Origin: JASHPR01 sp963842355
Lineage (GTDB): Bacteria > Actinomycetota > Actinomycetes > Streptosporangiales > Streptosporangiaceae
Direction of reading: 5' to 3'
NCBI GenBank assembly: GCA_963842355.1
Contig: CAWJGC010000016.1
Span: 1-64,000, forward strand
DNA: 64,000 nt
Part shown: one piece after another, positions 9,026 through 17,611 of the stretch
Numbering within the stretch: the stretch's first letter is position 1
Layout: each line of letters opens with the position of its first letter
Program-made: the position numbers and the translations under genes
Notes under the pieces: model-generated
The model's database searches: none
The model's input: only the letters and a program-made list of their open reading frames with translations
Told to the model about the DNA's origin: nothing

Positions 9026-10446
9026 CCGCCCGCAGCGTCGTGGTGATCGGCGGCGGCCTGGCCGGCATCACCGCGGCGATCGCCCTGCGCGAGGCCGGCG
9101 TCGGCGTCACCCTGCTCGAGGCCAGGCCGCGGCTCGGCGGCGCGACCTGCTCGTTCTCCCGGGGCGGGCTGAAGATCGACAACGGCCAGCACGTGTTCCT
9201 GCGCTGCTGCACCAGCTACCGCGAGCTGCTCGCCAGGCTCGGCATGACGGGGTCGGCGGCCCTCCAGGACCGCTTCGACGTCACCGTGCTGGCGCCCGGC
9301 GGCGGCCGGAACCGGCTGCGCCGGTCCGCGCTGCCCGCGCCGCTGCACCTGGGGCGCGCGCTGGTCTCCTACGACTTCCTTTCCTGGCCCGAGCGGCTGC
9401 GTGTGGCCCGCGCCGCCCTCGCCCTGCGGACCCTCGACCCGGCCCGGGCCGGCCTGGACGGCCAGCGGCTGGGCGACTGGCTCGGCGCCCGGGGCCAGAA
9501 CGAGAGCACCCGGCGCAGGCTCTGGGACCTGTTCATCGTCTCCTCGCTGAACATCGGCGGAGACGAGGCCAGCGTTCCGCTCGCCGCGACCGTGCTGAAG
9601 ACGGCGCTGCTGGGCGACTCCGGCGCGGCGGACATCGGCGTGCCCACGGTGCCGCTCGGCGACCTGCACGGGCAGGCCGCGGCCCGCCTGCTCGGCCAGC
9701 TCGGGGCCGACGTCCGGCTGGGGACCAAGGCGGCCGCGGTCGAGCGCGACCCCGCGGGCGGGCTGCGGGTCCGGGTGACATCCGCGGCGATCGCCGCCGA
9801 CGGGGTGGTGCTCGCGGTTCCCGCGGGCCCGGCCGCCCGGCTGGCGGGGGCCGCGGGGGCCGAGGGGGCGGCCCGGTGGGCTGATCTGGGTTCGTCGCCG
9901 ATCGTGAACGTGCACGTCATGTACGACCGGCGGGTCACCGGGCTGCCGTTCGCCGCCGCGGTGGACTCCCCGGTGCAGTGGGTATTCGACAAGACCAGGA
10001 CGTCCGGCCTGCCGAGCGGGCAGTACCTGGCCATATCGCTGTCCGCGGCGGACAGCTACGTGGACGTCCCGACCGCGGGGCTGCGGGAGCGGTTCCTGCC
10101 CGCGCTCGAAGAGCTTTTCCCCGCGGCCAAGGACGCTCGCGTGACCGATTTCTTCGTCACCAGGGAGCGCCGGGCGACGTTCCGGCAGGCACCAGGATGC
10201 GGCGCGCTTCGTCCTGGCGCCGCCACCTCGCTGCCCGGGCTGGTCCTGGCCGGAGCATGGACCGACACCGGATGGCCGGACACGATGGAGGGAGCCGTGC
10301 GGAGCGGACGCACTGCGGCAGAAGAGCTGATCCAGGGGCTGACCGGGCGGGCCGGGCGAGACCCGGCCGGCCGGGGCGATCCGGACGGGCCCCCCCGGGC
10401 GCGTCGCGGCGTCTCGGCCGAGGCCGCGGCGGGGTCGCCGTCATGA
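9022..10446 (+). CDS. hpnE: Hydroxysqualene dehydroxylase HpnE
   Basis: FAD-dependent amine-oxidase-fold protein of 474 residues. By family it reduces hydroxysqualene to squalene. The N-terminal dinucleotide-binding motif is VVVIGGGLAGITAAIALREAG (a Rossmann GxGxxG variant), followed by LLEARPRLGGATCSF. The C-terminal FAD motif is LVLAGAWTDTGWPDTMEGAVRSG. The GTG start overlaps the hpnD stop. A Gly/Pro/Arg-rich tail of about 35 residues precedes the ATGA overlap with the next gene. Confidence 0.9.
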   Translation: MTARSVVVIGGGLAGITAAIALREAGVGVTLLEARPRLGGATCSFSRGGLKIDNGQHVFLRCCTSYRELLARLGMTGSAALQDRFDVTVLAPGGGRNRLRRSALPAPLHLGRALVSYDFLSWPERLRVARAALALRTLDPARAGLDGQRLGDWLGARGQNESTRRRLWDLFIVSSLNIGGDEASVPLAATVLKTALLGDSGAADIGVPTVPLGDLHGQAAARLLGQLGADVRLGTKAAAVERDPAGGLRVRVTSAAIAADGVVLAVPAGPAARLAGAAGAEGAARWADLGSSPIVNVHVMYDRRVTGLPFAAAVDSPVQWVFDKTRTSGLPSGQYLAISLSAADSYVDVPTAGLRERFLPALEELFPAAKDARVTDFFVTRERRATFRQAPGCGALRPGAATSLPGLVLAGAWTDTGWPDTMEGAVRSGRTAAEELIQGLTGRAGRDPAGRGDPDGPPRARRGVSAEAAAGSPS

Positions 10447-11462
10447 CGGCGACGATCCCGGCGGGTGTGGAGACCGCCCGCGACATGGTGGGCCCGGCGA
10501 TCGCCACGGCGGTGGACCGGCTGAGCCCCGATGTCCGCCGGGTCGCCGCCTATCACCTCGGCCTGACCGACGCCGAAGGCCGTCCGGCCGGCAAGGGCAC
10601 CGCCGGGAAGGCGCTGCGCCCGGCGCTGGCCGTGCTGTCGGCCCGGGCCGCCGGGGCGGCACCGGAACGCGGCGTGCCAGCGGCGGCCGCCGTCGAGTTC
10701 GTGCACAACTTCTCGCTGCTGCACGACGACATCATGGACGGTGACACCGAGCGCAGGCACCGGCCGACCGCCTGGACGGTGTACGGCGTCGGCGCGGCGA
10801 TCCTGGCCGGTGACGCCCTGCTGGCGCTGGCCCAGGACCTGCTGCTGGAGGGCCCGGCGCCGCAGAACGTCTGGGCCTCGCGCTGCCTGTCCGCGGCGGT
10901 GCAGCGGCTGATCGCCGGCCAGGGCGCGGACCTGGCCTTCGAGCGCCGTGACGACGTGGCCCTCGACCAGTGTCGCCAGATGGCCGGGGACAAGACGGCC
11001 GCGCTGATGGCCTGCGCCTGCAGCATCGGGGCCGTCTACGTCGGAGCGCCCGCGGGGCTCGCCATGGGCCTGGCCGGGTTCGGCGCGCACGTGGGGCTGG
11101 CGTTCCAGCTCACCGACGACCTGCTGGGCATCTGGGGATCCCCGGAGATAACCGGCAAGCCGGTCATGTCGGACCTGCGGACCAGGAAGAAGTCGCTGCC
11201 GGTCGTGGCCGCGCTGGCCAGCGGCACCGGCGCGGGGCGGGACCTCGGCGCGCTGATGGCCAGGCCGGAGCCGTTCACCGAGGACGAACTCGCCCGTGCG
11301 GCCGGCCTGGTCGAGGCGGCCGGGGGCCGGGAGTGGGCCGAGTCGGAGGCGGACACGGCGCTGGCCGCCGCGGGCAAGTGCCTGGCGGAGACCGACATGC
11401 CCGAGGACGTCCGGGCGGAGTTCGCTGGCATCGCCGAGTTCATCACGGCGCGCCAATGGTGA
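10443..11462 (+). CDS. Polyprenyl (farnesyl) diphosphate synthase of the hopanoid operon
   Basis: Trans-isoprenyl diphosphate synthase of about 339 residues. It probably supplies the farnesyl diphosphate used by HpnC/D. The first Asp-rich motif is LLHDDIMDGD (about 93-102) and the second LTDDLLGIWG (about 222-231). KGTAGKALRPAL is the N-terminal substrate-binding region, and the DLRTRKKSLPVVAAL stretch is typical. The ATG at 10443 overlaps the hpnE TGA as ATGA. The 3' end overlaps the cyclase start by 7 bases. Chain length cannot be settled by eye. Confidence 0.9.
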   Translation: MTATIPAGVETARDMVGPAIATAVDRLSPDVRRVAAYHLGLTDAEGRPAGKGTAGKALRPALAVLSARAAGAAPERGVPAAAAVEFVHNFSLLHDDIMDGDTERRHRPTAWTVYGVGAAILAGDALLALAQDLLLEGPAPQNVWASRCLSAAVQRLIAGQGADLAFERRDDVALDQCRQMAGDKTAALMACACSIGAVYVGAPAGLAMGLAGFGAHVGLAFQLTDDLLGIWGSPEITGKPVMSDLRTRKKSLPVVAALASGTGAGRDLGALMARPEPFTEDELARAAGLVEAAGGREWAESEADTALAAAGKCLAETDMPEDVRAEFAGIAEFITARQW

Positions 11463-12121
11463 CCGTGACCCAGACCCGGGCCGGCGGGCCGGGCGCGGCT
11501 GACACGGCCCGGGCCGCGCTCGGCCAGGCCGTCAGTCATCTGCTCGGCCTCCAGCACGAGCACGGCTGGTGGCAGGGCGAGCTGGAGACCAACGTCACCA
11601 TGGACGCGGAGGACCTGCTGCTGCGCGAGTTCCTCGGCGTGCGGACGGCGGAAGAGACCTCGGCCGCCGCCCGGTGGATCAGGTCCTGCCAGCGTGCCGA
11701 CGGAACCTGGGCCAACTTCCGCGGCGGCGAGGCCGACCTGTCCACCACGGTGGAGGCCTACGTCGCGCTGCGCCTGGCCGGCGACGCGCCCGACGCCGGC
11801 CACATGAGCCGCGCGGCCGGCTTCATCAGGGCCTCGGGCGGGTTGCCGGCCACCCGCGTGTTCACGCGCATCTGGCTGGCGTTGTTCGGCGAGTGGTCCT
11901 GGGACGAGCTGCCGGTCATGCCGCCGGAGATGATCTACCTGCCCGCCTGGTTCCCGCTCAACGTCTACGACTGGGCCTGCTGGGCGCGCCAGACCATCGT
12001 GCCGCTGACCATCGTCGGCTCGTTCCGCCCGGTCCGGCCGCTGCCCTTCGGCCTGAACGAATTGCAGGGGCCGGCCCAGCCGCCGGGCCGCGGGACGCCG
12101 CGGCGGGCTCGGCCCGGATGA
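11456..12121 (+). CDS. shc: Squalene-hopene cyclase, N-terminal part (split or frameshifted gene)
   Basis: Encodes 221 residues matching the first third of squalene-hopene cyclase. Visible are HEHGWWQGELETNVTMDAEDLLL, a QW-type repeat QRADGTWANF, and RIWLALFGEWSWDELPVMPPEMIYLPAWFPLNVYDWACWARQ (described by its key parts). The frame ends with TGA at 12119-12121 just after LPFGLNEL, exactly where the family continues. The remainder is encoded from the ATG at 12118 in the next frame. The two parts sum to 665 residues, close to the usual 630-680. The break falls inside one cyclase domain rather than between domains, which favours a frameshift over a natural split. The perfect ATGA overlap leaves coupled subunits possible. 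Confidence 0.85.
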   Translation: MVTVTQTRAGGPGAADTARAALGQAVSHLLGLQHEHGWWQGELETNVTMDAEDLLLREFLGVRTAEETSAAARWIRSCQRADGTWANFRGGEADLSTTVEAYVALRLAGDAPDAGHMSRAAGFIRASGGLPATRVFTRIWLALFGEWSWDELPVMPPEMIYLPAWFPLNVYDWACWARQTIVPLTIVGSFRPVRPLPFGLNELQGPAQPPGRGTPRRARPG

Positions 12122-13452
12122 GCTGGCCGACCTGGACCACCGCGTTCGAGCGGCTGGACCGGGCCCTGCACCGCTACGAGCGGCGTGGCCTCGAGCGCGC
12201 GCCGGCCCGGGCCGTCCGCACGGCGGCGCTGCGCCGGTGCGCCGAGTGGATCATCGCGCGGCAGGAACGGGACGGCTGCTGGGGCGGCATCCAGCCGCCG
12301 TGGGTCTACTCGCTGATCGCGCTGCACCTGCTCGGCTACGGCCTCGACCATCCCGTGATCAGCCGTGGCCTGGCCGGCCTGGACCGGTTCACGATCTGGG
12401 AAGAGTCGCCGGACGGGCCGGTCCGCCGGCTGGAGGCCTGCCAGTCGCCGGTCTGGGACACGGTCCTGGCGATGATCGGGCTGGCCGACGCCGGCCTGCC
12501 GCCCGATCACCCCGCGCTGCGGTCGGCCGCCGGATGGGTCCTGGACGAGGAGATCCGCGGGCCGGGCGACTGGCAGGTCCGCCGGCCCGGGCTCGCCCCG
12601 GCGGGCTGGGCGTTCGAGTTCGACAACGACGGCTACCCGGACATCGACGACACGGCCGAGGTCGTCCTCGCGCTGCGGCGGGTGTCCTGGCCCGGCGACG
12701 CCGGAGCCGGCGGGCGGCCGCGGCAGGCCGCCGGGGCCAGGGACCGGGCCACGGCGTGGATCATCGGCATGCAGTCCCGGGACGGAGGCTGGGGCGCCTT
12801 CGACGCCGACAACACCTCCCGGTTCCCGGGCAAGCTGCCGTTCTGCGATTTCGGCGAGGTCACCGACCCGCCGTCGGCCGATGTCACCGCGCACGTGGTG
12901 GAGGCGCTGGCCGCGGAGGGCCTGGCCTCCAGCCGCGCCGTGCGCCGGGGGGTGGCCTGGCTGCTGCGGGCGCAGGAGAGCGACGGGTCCTGGTTCGGCC
13001 GGTGGGGCGCGAACTACGTGTACGGGACCGGCGCGGTGGTGCCCGCGCTGATCGCCGCGGGCGTGCGGCCGGGCAAGCCGCCGATCCGGCGCGCCGTGGC
13101 CTGGCTGGTCGCCCACCAGAACCCCGACGGCGGCTGGGGCGAGGACCTGCGCTCCTACGACGATCCGGGCTGGGCCGGCCGCGGCGAGTCCACCGCCTCC
13201 CAGACCGCCTGGGCGCTGCTGGCCCTGCTGGCCGCGGGCGGCCCGGCGGCCGCCGCCGAGCAGAACGCCAGCATCGAGCGCGGCGTCCGGTGGCTGGCGG
13301 AAACCCAGCGCCCCGACGGCACCTGGGACGAGCCGCAGTTCACCGGCACCGGCTTCCCCGGCGATTTCTACATCAACTACCACCTCTACCGCCTGGTCTT
13401 CCCGCTCAGCGCGCTCGGCCGCTACCTGAATGGTCAGGAGGGTGCCCTATGA
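12118..13452 (+). CDS. shc: Squalene-hopene cyclase, C-terminal catalytic part
   Basis: Encodes 444 residues carrying the catalytic half of the cyclase that protonates squalene and forms hopene at the membrane. The acid motif DIDDTAEVVLALRR (the DXDD signature) is at about 178-190. QW repeats appear as QERDGCWGGIQPP, QSRDGGWGAF, QESDGSWFGRWG, QNPDGGWGED and QRPDGTWDEPQF. The protein ends with the typical FPLSALGRYLNG. The ATG at 12118 overlaps the TGA of the N-terminal frame. The frame is also open upstream of 12118, so a single missing base before 12118 would fuse both parts. The stop overlaps the next gene as ATGA. Confidence 0.88.
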   Translation: MSWPTWTTAFERLDRALHRYERRGLERAPARAVRTAALRRCAEWIIARQERDGCWGGIQPPWVYSLIALHLLGYGLDHPVISRGLAGLDRFTIWEESPDGPVRRLEACQSPVWDTVLAMIGLADAGLPPDHPALRSAAGWVLDEEIRGPGDWQVRRPGLAPAGWAFEFDNDGYPDIDDTAEVVLALRRVSWPGDAGAGGRPRQAAGARDRATAWIIGMQSRDGGWGAFDADNTSRFPGKLPFCDFGEVTDPPSADVTAHVVEALAAEGLASSRAVRRGVAWLLRAQESDGSWFGRWGANYVYGTGAVVPALIAAGVRPGKPPIRRAVAWLVAHQNPDGGWGEDLRSYDDPGWAGRGESTASQTAWALLALLAAGGPAAAAEQNASIERGVRWLAETQRPDGTWDEPQFTGTGFPGDFYINYHLYRLVFPLSALGRYLNGQEGAL

Positions 13453-14954
13453 GTCGGCTGGTCGTCTGCTCCCCGCTTCGGGTGGAGGCACGGGCCGTGC
13501 GGCGCGGCCTCGGCGGCGCCGGGGAGGTGCGGCGCAGCGGCTACGGCGCGACCAGAGCGGCGGCGCAGGCCGACCGGCTCCGCGACGAAACGTTCGGGAC
13601 CTTGGCCGTGGCCGGCGTCGGCGGAGGGCTGAGCGCCGGGCAGAAACCCGGCGACATCGTGGTCGGAACGCAGGTGAGCAGGCTCGGCTCGGCCGGGTCG
13701 GTGAGCAGCCCGTCCGCGCCGCTGCTGGCCGGCGAGCTGCGCCGGGCCGGGCTGCGGGCCGCGGCCGGCCCGATCGTCACCGTGGACCACCTGTTCCGGC
13801 CGGGGCAGCGGCAGCGGCTGGTCGCCGAGGGCGCGCTGGCCGTGGACATGGAGTCGGCGCCGCTGCTGGAGGGCGCCGCGGGCCGTCCGGCGGTGGTGCT
13901 CCGCGCGCTGTCCGACACCCCGCAGCGCCCGCTGCTGCGCCCCTGGGCGGTGCCCGGCGGGATCGCCGGGCTGCGGTCGCTGCGGCTGGCCGCGCCCGCG
14001 CTCGCCCGGTGGGCGGCCGCCTGCGCGCCGCGGCGGGTGCTGCTGGCCGGCCCGCGCTCGTTCTGCGCCGGGGTGGAGCGGGCCATCGAGATCGTCGAGC
14101 TGGTGCTCGAACGGCACGGCCCGCCGGTCTACGTGCGCAAGCAGATCGTGCACAACAAGGTCGTCGTGACCGACCTGGAGCGCCGCGGGGCGATCTTCGT
14201 GGACGAGCTTGACCAGGTTCCCGACGGCGCGGTCGTGGTGTTCTCCGCGCACGGGGTCTCGCCGGAGGTGCGCCGCGAGGCGTCGGCGCGCGGCCTGGAC
14301 GCGATCGACGCGACCTGCCCGCTGGTCTCCAAGGTGCACGTCGAGGCGCGCCGGTTCGCGGCCGAGGGCTACCAGGTGGCCCTGATCGGGCACGCCGGGC
14401 ACGAGGAGGTCGAGGGCACGCTGGGCGAAGCGCCGCAGGCGATGACCCTGATCGAGACCGTGGCGGACGTGGCCAGGCTGCGGCCAGCAGACCCCGGCAA
14501 GATCGCCTACCTGATGCAGACCACGCTGTCCGCCGAGGAGGCCGGCGGCATCGCCAGCGCGCTGCTCGAACGGTTCCCCGGCGCCCGGGGACCCGGCAGC
14601 GACGACATCTGCTACGCCACGACCAACCGCCAGATCGCGGTGCGCGCGATCGCGGCCGAGTCCGACCTGGTGCTGGTGGCGGGCTCGGCGAACTCGTCGA
14701 ACTCGCTGCGCCTGGTGGAGACCGTGCAGCGGGCCGGAACGCCCGCCTACCTGATCGACGGCCCGGAGGACATCGAACTCGGCTGGCTGGCCGGGGCGTC
14801 GGTCGTGGGGCTGACCGCGGGGGCGTCCGCGCCCCCCGCCGTGGTCGGCCAGATCATCGACGCGCTGTCCGGCCTCGGGCCGGTCGAGGTCAGCGAGCGC
14901 GTGGTCGCCACCGAATCCATCCGCTTCGGGCTGCCCAAGGAGTTGAAGCAATAG
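13449..14954 (+). CDS. Fusion of hopanoid nucleosidase/phosphorylase (HpnG-like) with IspH reductase
   Basis: One 501-residue frame with two enzymes. Residues 1 to about 190 resemble the nucleoside phosphorylase/MTA-SAH nucleosidase family used in hopanoid side-chain processing (HpnG removes adenine from adenosylhopane). AVDMESAPLL and VLRALSDT correspond to its purine-site Met-Glu and catalytic Asp segments. Residues about 195-501 are 4-hydroxy-3-methylbut-2-enyl diphosphate reductase (IspH/LytB), the last MEP-pathway step. The three cluster cysteines are in PRSFCAGVERAIE, DATCPLVSKVH and DDICYATTNRQ. AHGVSP and the SSNSLRL substrate loop are present. The ATG overlaps the shc stop and follows AGGAGGGTG. 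The join is continuous, with no stop or frame change. Confidence 0.87.
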   Translation: MSRLVVCSPLRVEARAVRRGLGGAGEVRRSGYGATRAAAQADRLRDETFGTLAVAGVGGGLSAGQKPGDIVVGTQVSRLGSAGSVSSPSAPLLAGELRRAGLRAAAGPIVTVDHLFRPGQRQRLVAEGALAVDMESAPLLEGAAGRPAVVLRALSDTPQRPLLRPWAVPGGIAGLRSLRLAAPALARWAAACAPRRVLLAGPRSFCAGVERAIEIVELVLERHGPPVYVRKQIVHNKVVVTDLERRGAIFVDELDQVPDGAVVVFSAHGVSPEVRREASARGLDAIDATCPLVSKVHVEARRFAAEGYQVALIGHAGHEEVEGTLGEAPQAMTLIETVADVARLRPADPGKIAYLMQTTLSAEEAGGIASALLERFPGARGPGSDDICYATTNRQIAVRAIAAESDLVLVAGSANSSNSLRLVETVQRAGTPAYLIDGPEDIELGWLAGASVVGLTAGASAPPAVVGQIIDALSGLGPVEVSERVVATESIRFGLPKELKQ

Positions 14955-15959
14955 ATGACGATGCCACTGCGCCAGAGCCTGCGCGTGGGTGCCTACCTGA
15001 TGCGCCAGAAGCTGGCCCGCCGCGACAAGTTCCCGCTGCTGGTGGAGCTCGAGCCGCTGTTCGCCTGCAACCTCAAGTGCGCGGGGTGCGGCAAGATCCA
15101 GCAGCCGCACGACGTGCTGAAGCAGCGGATGCCGGTGGAGCAGGCCATCGCCGCGATCGAGGAGTGCGGCGCGCCGATGGTGTCGATCGCCGGCGGCGAG
15201 CCGCTCATGCACCCGCAGATCGACGAGATCGTGCGCCAGCTCATCGCGCGCAAGAAGTACGTGTTCCTGTGCACGAACGCGTTGCTCATGCCCAAGAAGA
15301 TCGAGAAGTTCACGCCCTCGCCGTACTTCGCGTGGGTGGTGCACATCGACGGGCTGCAGCAGCGGCACGACGAGTCGGTCTGCAAGGAAGGCGTGTTCGA
15401 CGAGGCGGTCGCCGCGATCAAGGACGCGAAGCGGCGCGGATTCCAGGTCAACACGAACACCACGTTCTTCAATACCGACACCGCGCAGACCGTGATCGAC
15501 GTGCTCAGCTACCTCAACGACGACCTGGGCATCGATCAGATGCAGATCTCCCCGGCGTACGCCTACGAGAAGGCGCCCGACCAGGAGCACTTCCTGGGCG
15601 TGACCGAGACCAGGGAACTGTTCCGCAAGGCGTTCGGCGACGGCAACAGGAAGCGCTGGCGGCTCAACCACTCGCCGCTGTTCCTCGACTTCCTCGAGGG
15701 GAAGACCGACTTCGGCTGCACCGCGTGGGGCATCCCGTCCTACTCGCTGCTGGGCTGGCAGCGGCCGTGTTACCTGATGGCCGACGGGTACGCCAAGACC
15801 TACCGGGAGCTGATCGAGACCACCGACTGGGACGCCTACGGGCGCGGCAAGGACCCGCGGTGCGCGAACTGCATGGCGCACTGCGGGTACGAGCCGTCCG
15901 CGGTGCTGGCCACCATGGGATCGCTGCGGGAATCTCTGCGCGCGATGCGCGGAACCTGA
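14955..15959 (+). CDS. hpnH: Hopanoid radical SAM protein HpnH (adenosylhopane synthase)
   Basis: Radical S-adenosylmethionine enzyme of 334 residues. By family it joins the 5'-deoxyadenosyl group to diploptene to give adenosylhopane. The [4Fe-4S] motif is FACNLKCAGCG (Cx3Cx2C, about 35-45). VSIAGGEPLMHPQI is the SAM-binding GGE region. A C-terminal Cys-rich segment (DPRCANCMAHCGYEPSA, about 300-316) is typical of HpnH. The start codon immediately follows the stop of the upstream fusion gene, with AAGGAG about 15 bases ahead. The last gene of the operon; no hpnO or other side-chain gene follows. Confidence 0.93.
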   Translation: MTMPLRQSLRVGAYLMRQKLARRDKFPLLVELEPLFACNLKCAGCGKIQQPHDVLKQRMPVEQAIAAIEECGAPMVSIAGGEPLMHPQIDEIVRQLIARKKYVFLCTNALLMPKKIEKFTPSPYFAWVVHIDGLQQRHDESVCKEGVFDEAVAAIKDAKRRGFQVNTNTTFFNTDTAQTVIDVLSYLNDDLGIDQMQISPAYAYEKAPDQEHFLGVTETRELFRKAFGDGNRKRWRLNHSPLFLDFLEGKTDFGCTAWGIPSYSLLGWQRPCYLMADGYAKTYRELIETTDWDAYGRGKDPRCANCMAHCGYEPSAVLATMGSLRESLRAMRGT

Positions 15960-15993
15960 CCCCCCCGTCTGGCTGCGCGGCCCACCCGGGTTG

Positions 15994-16008
15994 CATAGTG
16001 TCGTAGCG
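15994..16008 (+). promoter_or_regulatory. Probable leaderless promoter of glycosyltransferase 1
   Basis: CATAGT (15994-15999) lies 8 bases before the GTG start at 16008, so transcription would begin at or near the start codon. No Shine-Dalgarno sequence is present. The same arrangement, CATA(G/A)TG(T/C)CGTAG then GTG, recurs ahead of the next paralogue at 17597-17611. No good -35 hexamer is seen. Confidence 0.5.
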
Positions 16009-17582
16009 TGACTTCGCCCAGCACGCAGCCCGTCGTGGCGCAGGCCGGCGGGGCGGCCGGCGACCAGGGAGCGGCCGGGCGGGCGGGCCTGCGCGCCGGA
16101 TCCGCGTGGATGCTGGCGCTTCCGGGCGCGGTCACGCTCGTGATCACGCTGTGGGGCATCACCGGCGCCTCGTACTGGCGGGACGAGGCCGCCACCCTGT
16201 CGGCGGCGCAGCGCCCGCTCGGCAACCTGCTGCGGACGCTCGGCAACATCGACGCCGTGCACGGTGCCTACTACGTGCTGATCTGGGTGATGGTGAAGCT
16301 CGGCGGCCCCGGCGAGCTGGTGACCAGGCTGCCCTCGGCCGTGGCGATGGCGGTCGCGGCGGTGGCGGTGGCCGCGCTGGGCCGGCGGCTGGTGTCGCCC
16401 CGGGCCGGGCTCGCCGCCGGGCTGGTGTTCGCGGTCTGGCCCCAAGTCAGCCTGTACGGGCAGGACGCGCGACCGTACGCGATCACCGTCGCGCTCGCCG
16501 CCCTGGCCAGTTACCTGCTGGTGCGGTCCATGGAAGCCGGCCGCGACCACGGCCGGTACCGCTGGCGCTGGTTGACGGGCTACGCGGGGTGCGTGGCGGC
16601 CCTGGGCATCGTGGACATCTTCGGCCTGCTGCTGATCGTCGCGCACGCGGTGACCGTGGGGCTGCGGTGCCTGCGCCTGGCCGGGCCGGCCGGGGTGGCC
16701 GGGCCGGACGGGCGGGGCGGGCCGGCCGGGGTAGCGGACGCCCGGTCGCTGGCGATCGGCTGGCTGGCCGCCGCCGCGGCGGGCACCGTGCTGGCCAGCC
16801 CGGTGCTCGCGTTCGCATTCGTGCAACGCGGGACGCTCTCCTGGCTCTCGCCGCCCAGCCTCGGCGCGGTGAAAGGCCTGCGCAACCTGATCGGCCCGGC
16901 GGCCATGGCGGACGCCGTGATCCTGGCCATCGCGGCCGGGATCGTGGTCAGCGCCCTGCTCGGGCGCGGCCGGCTGCGGGCCAACTGGCCCGGTTCCCTG
17001 CCCGCGCTGTGCCTGCCCTGGCTGATCCTCCCCCCGGCGATCCTGCTGGTCGGCTCCCTGATCACTCCGCTCTATACGTTCCGCTACGTCCTGCTCTGCA
17101 TGCCGGCGATCGCGCTGCTCGCGGGGGCCGGGCTGGCCGCGCTCGGCTGGGTGGCCGGCACCGCGGCGCTCGTGGTGATCGCGCTGCTCGGGCTGCCCCA
17201 GCAGCGGCAGGTACGTGGCGGCGACGGCCACGGGGACAACGTGCGCCAGGCGGACCGGATCGTGGCCGGCCACCGGCGGCCGGGAGACGCTGTCCTGGAG
17301 TTCAAGGCGGAGAACTTCGCGCAGGCCTACCCGTACGGGATCCGGGACCTGGTTCCCGTCGCCCAGGCCAAGTCGCCGATCAGGTCCGCCACGCTCATCG
17401 GCACGTTCCTGCCCGATCCCGTGGTGCGGGCGCGGCTGGCCCACGTCTCGAGGGTCTGGGTCGTCGAGTACGGCCACCCCACGCCGCTGGTGATCCTCAA
17501 CGGCCTTCACTTCCGGCTGGTTCACGCCTGGCGGACCAGCGACATCTGGCTTTATCTCTATTCGCAATCACCGGGTCACTGA
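16008..17582 (+). CDS. Membrane glycosyltransferase, GT39/ArnT-like (paralogue 1)
   Basis: Polytopic membrane protein of 524 residues with a GTG start. After a short cytosolic N-terminus, TM1 (about 31-52) is followed by GASYWRDEAAT (about 50-60). This has the acidic DE pair at the start of the first external loop typical of lipid-phosphate-sugar-dependent glycosyltransferases (PMT/ArnT/GT39-like). VHGAYYVLIWVMVK and QDARPYA are further conserved segments. Hydrophobic helices continue to about residue 395, followed by a soluble C-terminal domain of about 125 residues. It likely transfers a sugar from a polyprenyl-phosphate donor outside the membrane; acceptor unknown. It lies 48 bases after hpnH but has its own promoter-like element. 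Confidence 0.75.
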   Translation: MTSPSTQPVVAQAGGAAGDQGAAGRAGLRAGSAWMLALPGAVTLVITLWGITGASYWRDEAATLSAAQRPLGNLLRTLGNIDAVHGAYYVLIWVMVKLGGPGELVTRLPSAVAMAVAAVAVAALGRRLVSPRAGLAAGLVFAVWPQVSLYGQDARPYAITVALAALASYLLVRSMEAGRDHGRYRWRWLTGYAGCVAALGIVDIFGLLLIVAHAVTVGLRCLRLAGPAGVAGPDGRGGPAGVADARSLAIGWLAAAAAGTVLASPVLAFAFVQRGTLSWLSPPSLGAVKGLRNLIGPAAMADAVILAIAAGIVVSALLGRGRLRANWPGSLPALCLPWLILPPAILLVGSLITPLYTFRYVLLCMPAIALLAGAGLAALGWVAGTAALVVIALLGLPQQRQVRGGDGHGDNVRQADRIVAGHRRPGDAVLEFKAENFAQAYPYGIRDLVPVAQAKSPIRSATLIGTFLPDPVVRARLAHVSRVWVVEYGHPTPLVILNGLHFRLVHAWRTSDIWLYLYSQSPGH

Positions 17583-17596
17583 GCGGAGCTGCACAG

Positions 17597-17611
17597 CATA
17601 ATGCCGTAGTG
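17597..17611 (+). promoter_or_regulatory. Probable leaderless promoter of glycosyltransferase 2
   Basis: CATAAT (17597-17602), close to the -10 consensus, lies 6 bases before the GTG at 17609, which would be the transcription start. The block GCATAATGCCGTAGTG closely matches GCATAGTGTCGTAGCGTG upstream of the first paralogue, so the promoter appears to have been duplicated with the gene. No ribosome-binding site is visible. Confidence 0.5.

Noticed and set aside
13434..17567. Very long open frame (over 1300 codons) on the minus strand across the hopanoid and glycosyltransferase genes
   Set aside because: It is antisense to clearly recognisable enzymes and is composed mainly of Arg/Gly/Gln/His residues, the usual shadow of GC-rich codons.
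16106..17608. Upstream extension of the second glycosyltransferase frame through the whole first gene
   Set aside because: It is out of frame with the first glycosyltransferase and has no similarity; the GTG at 17609 with a matching promoter explains the real start.
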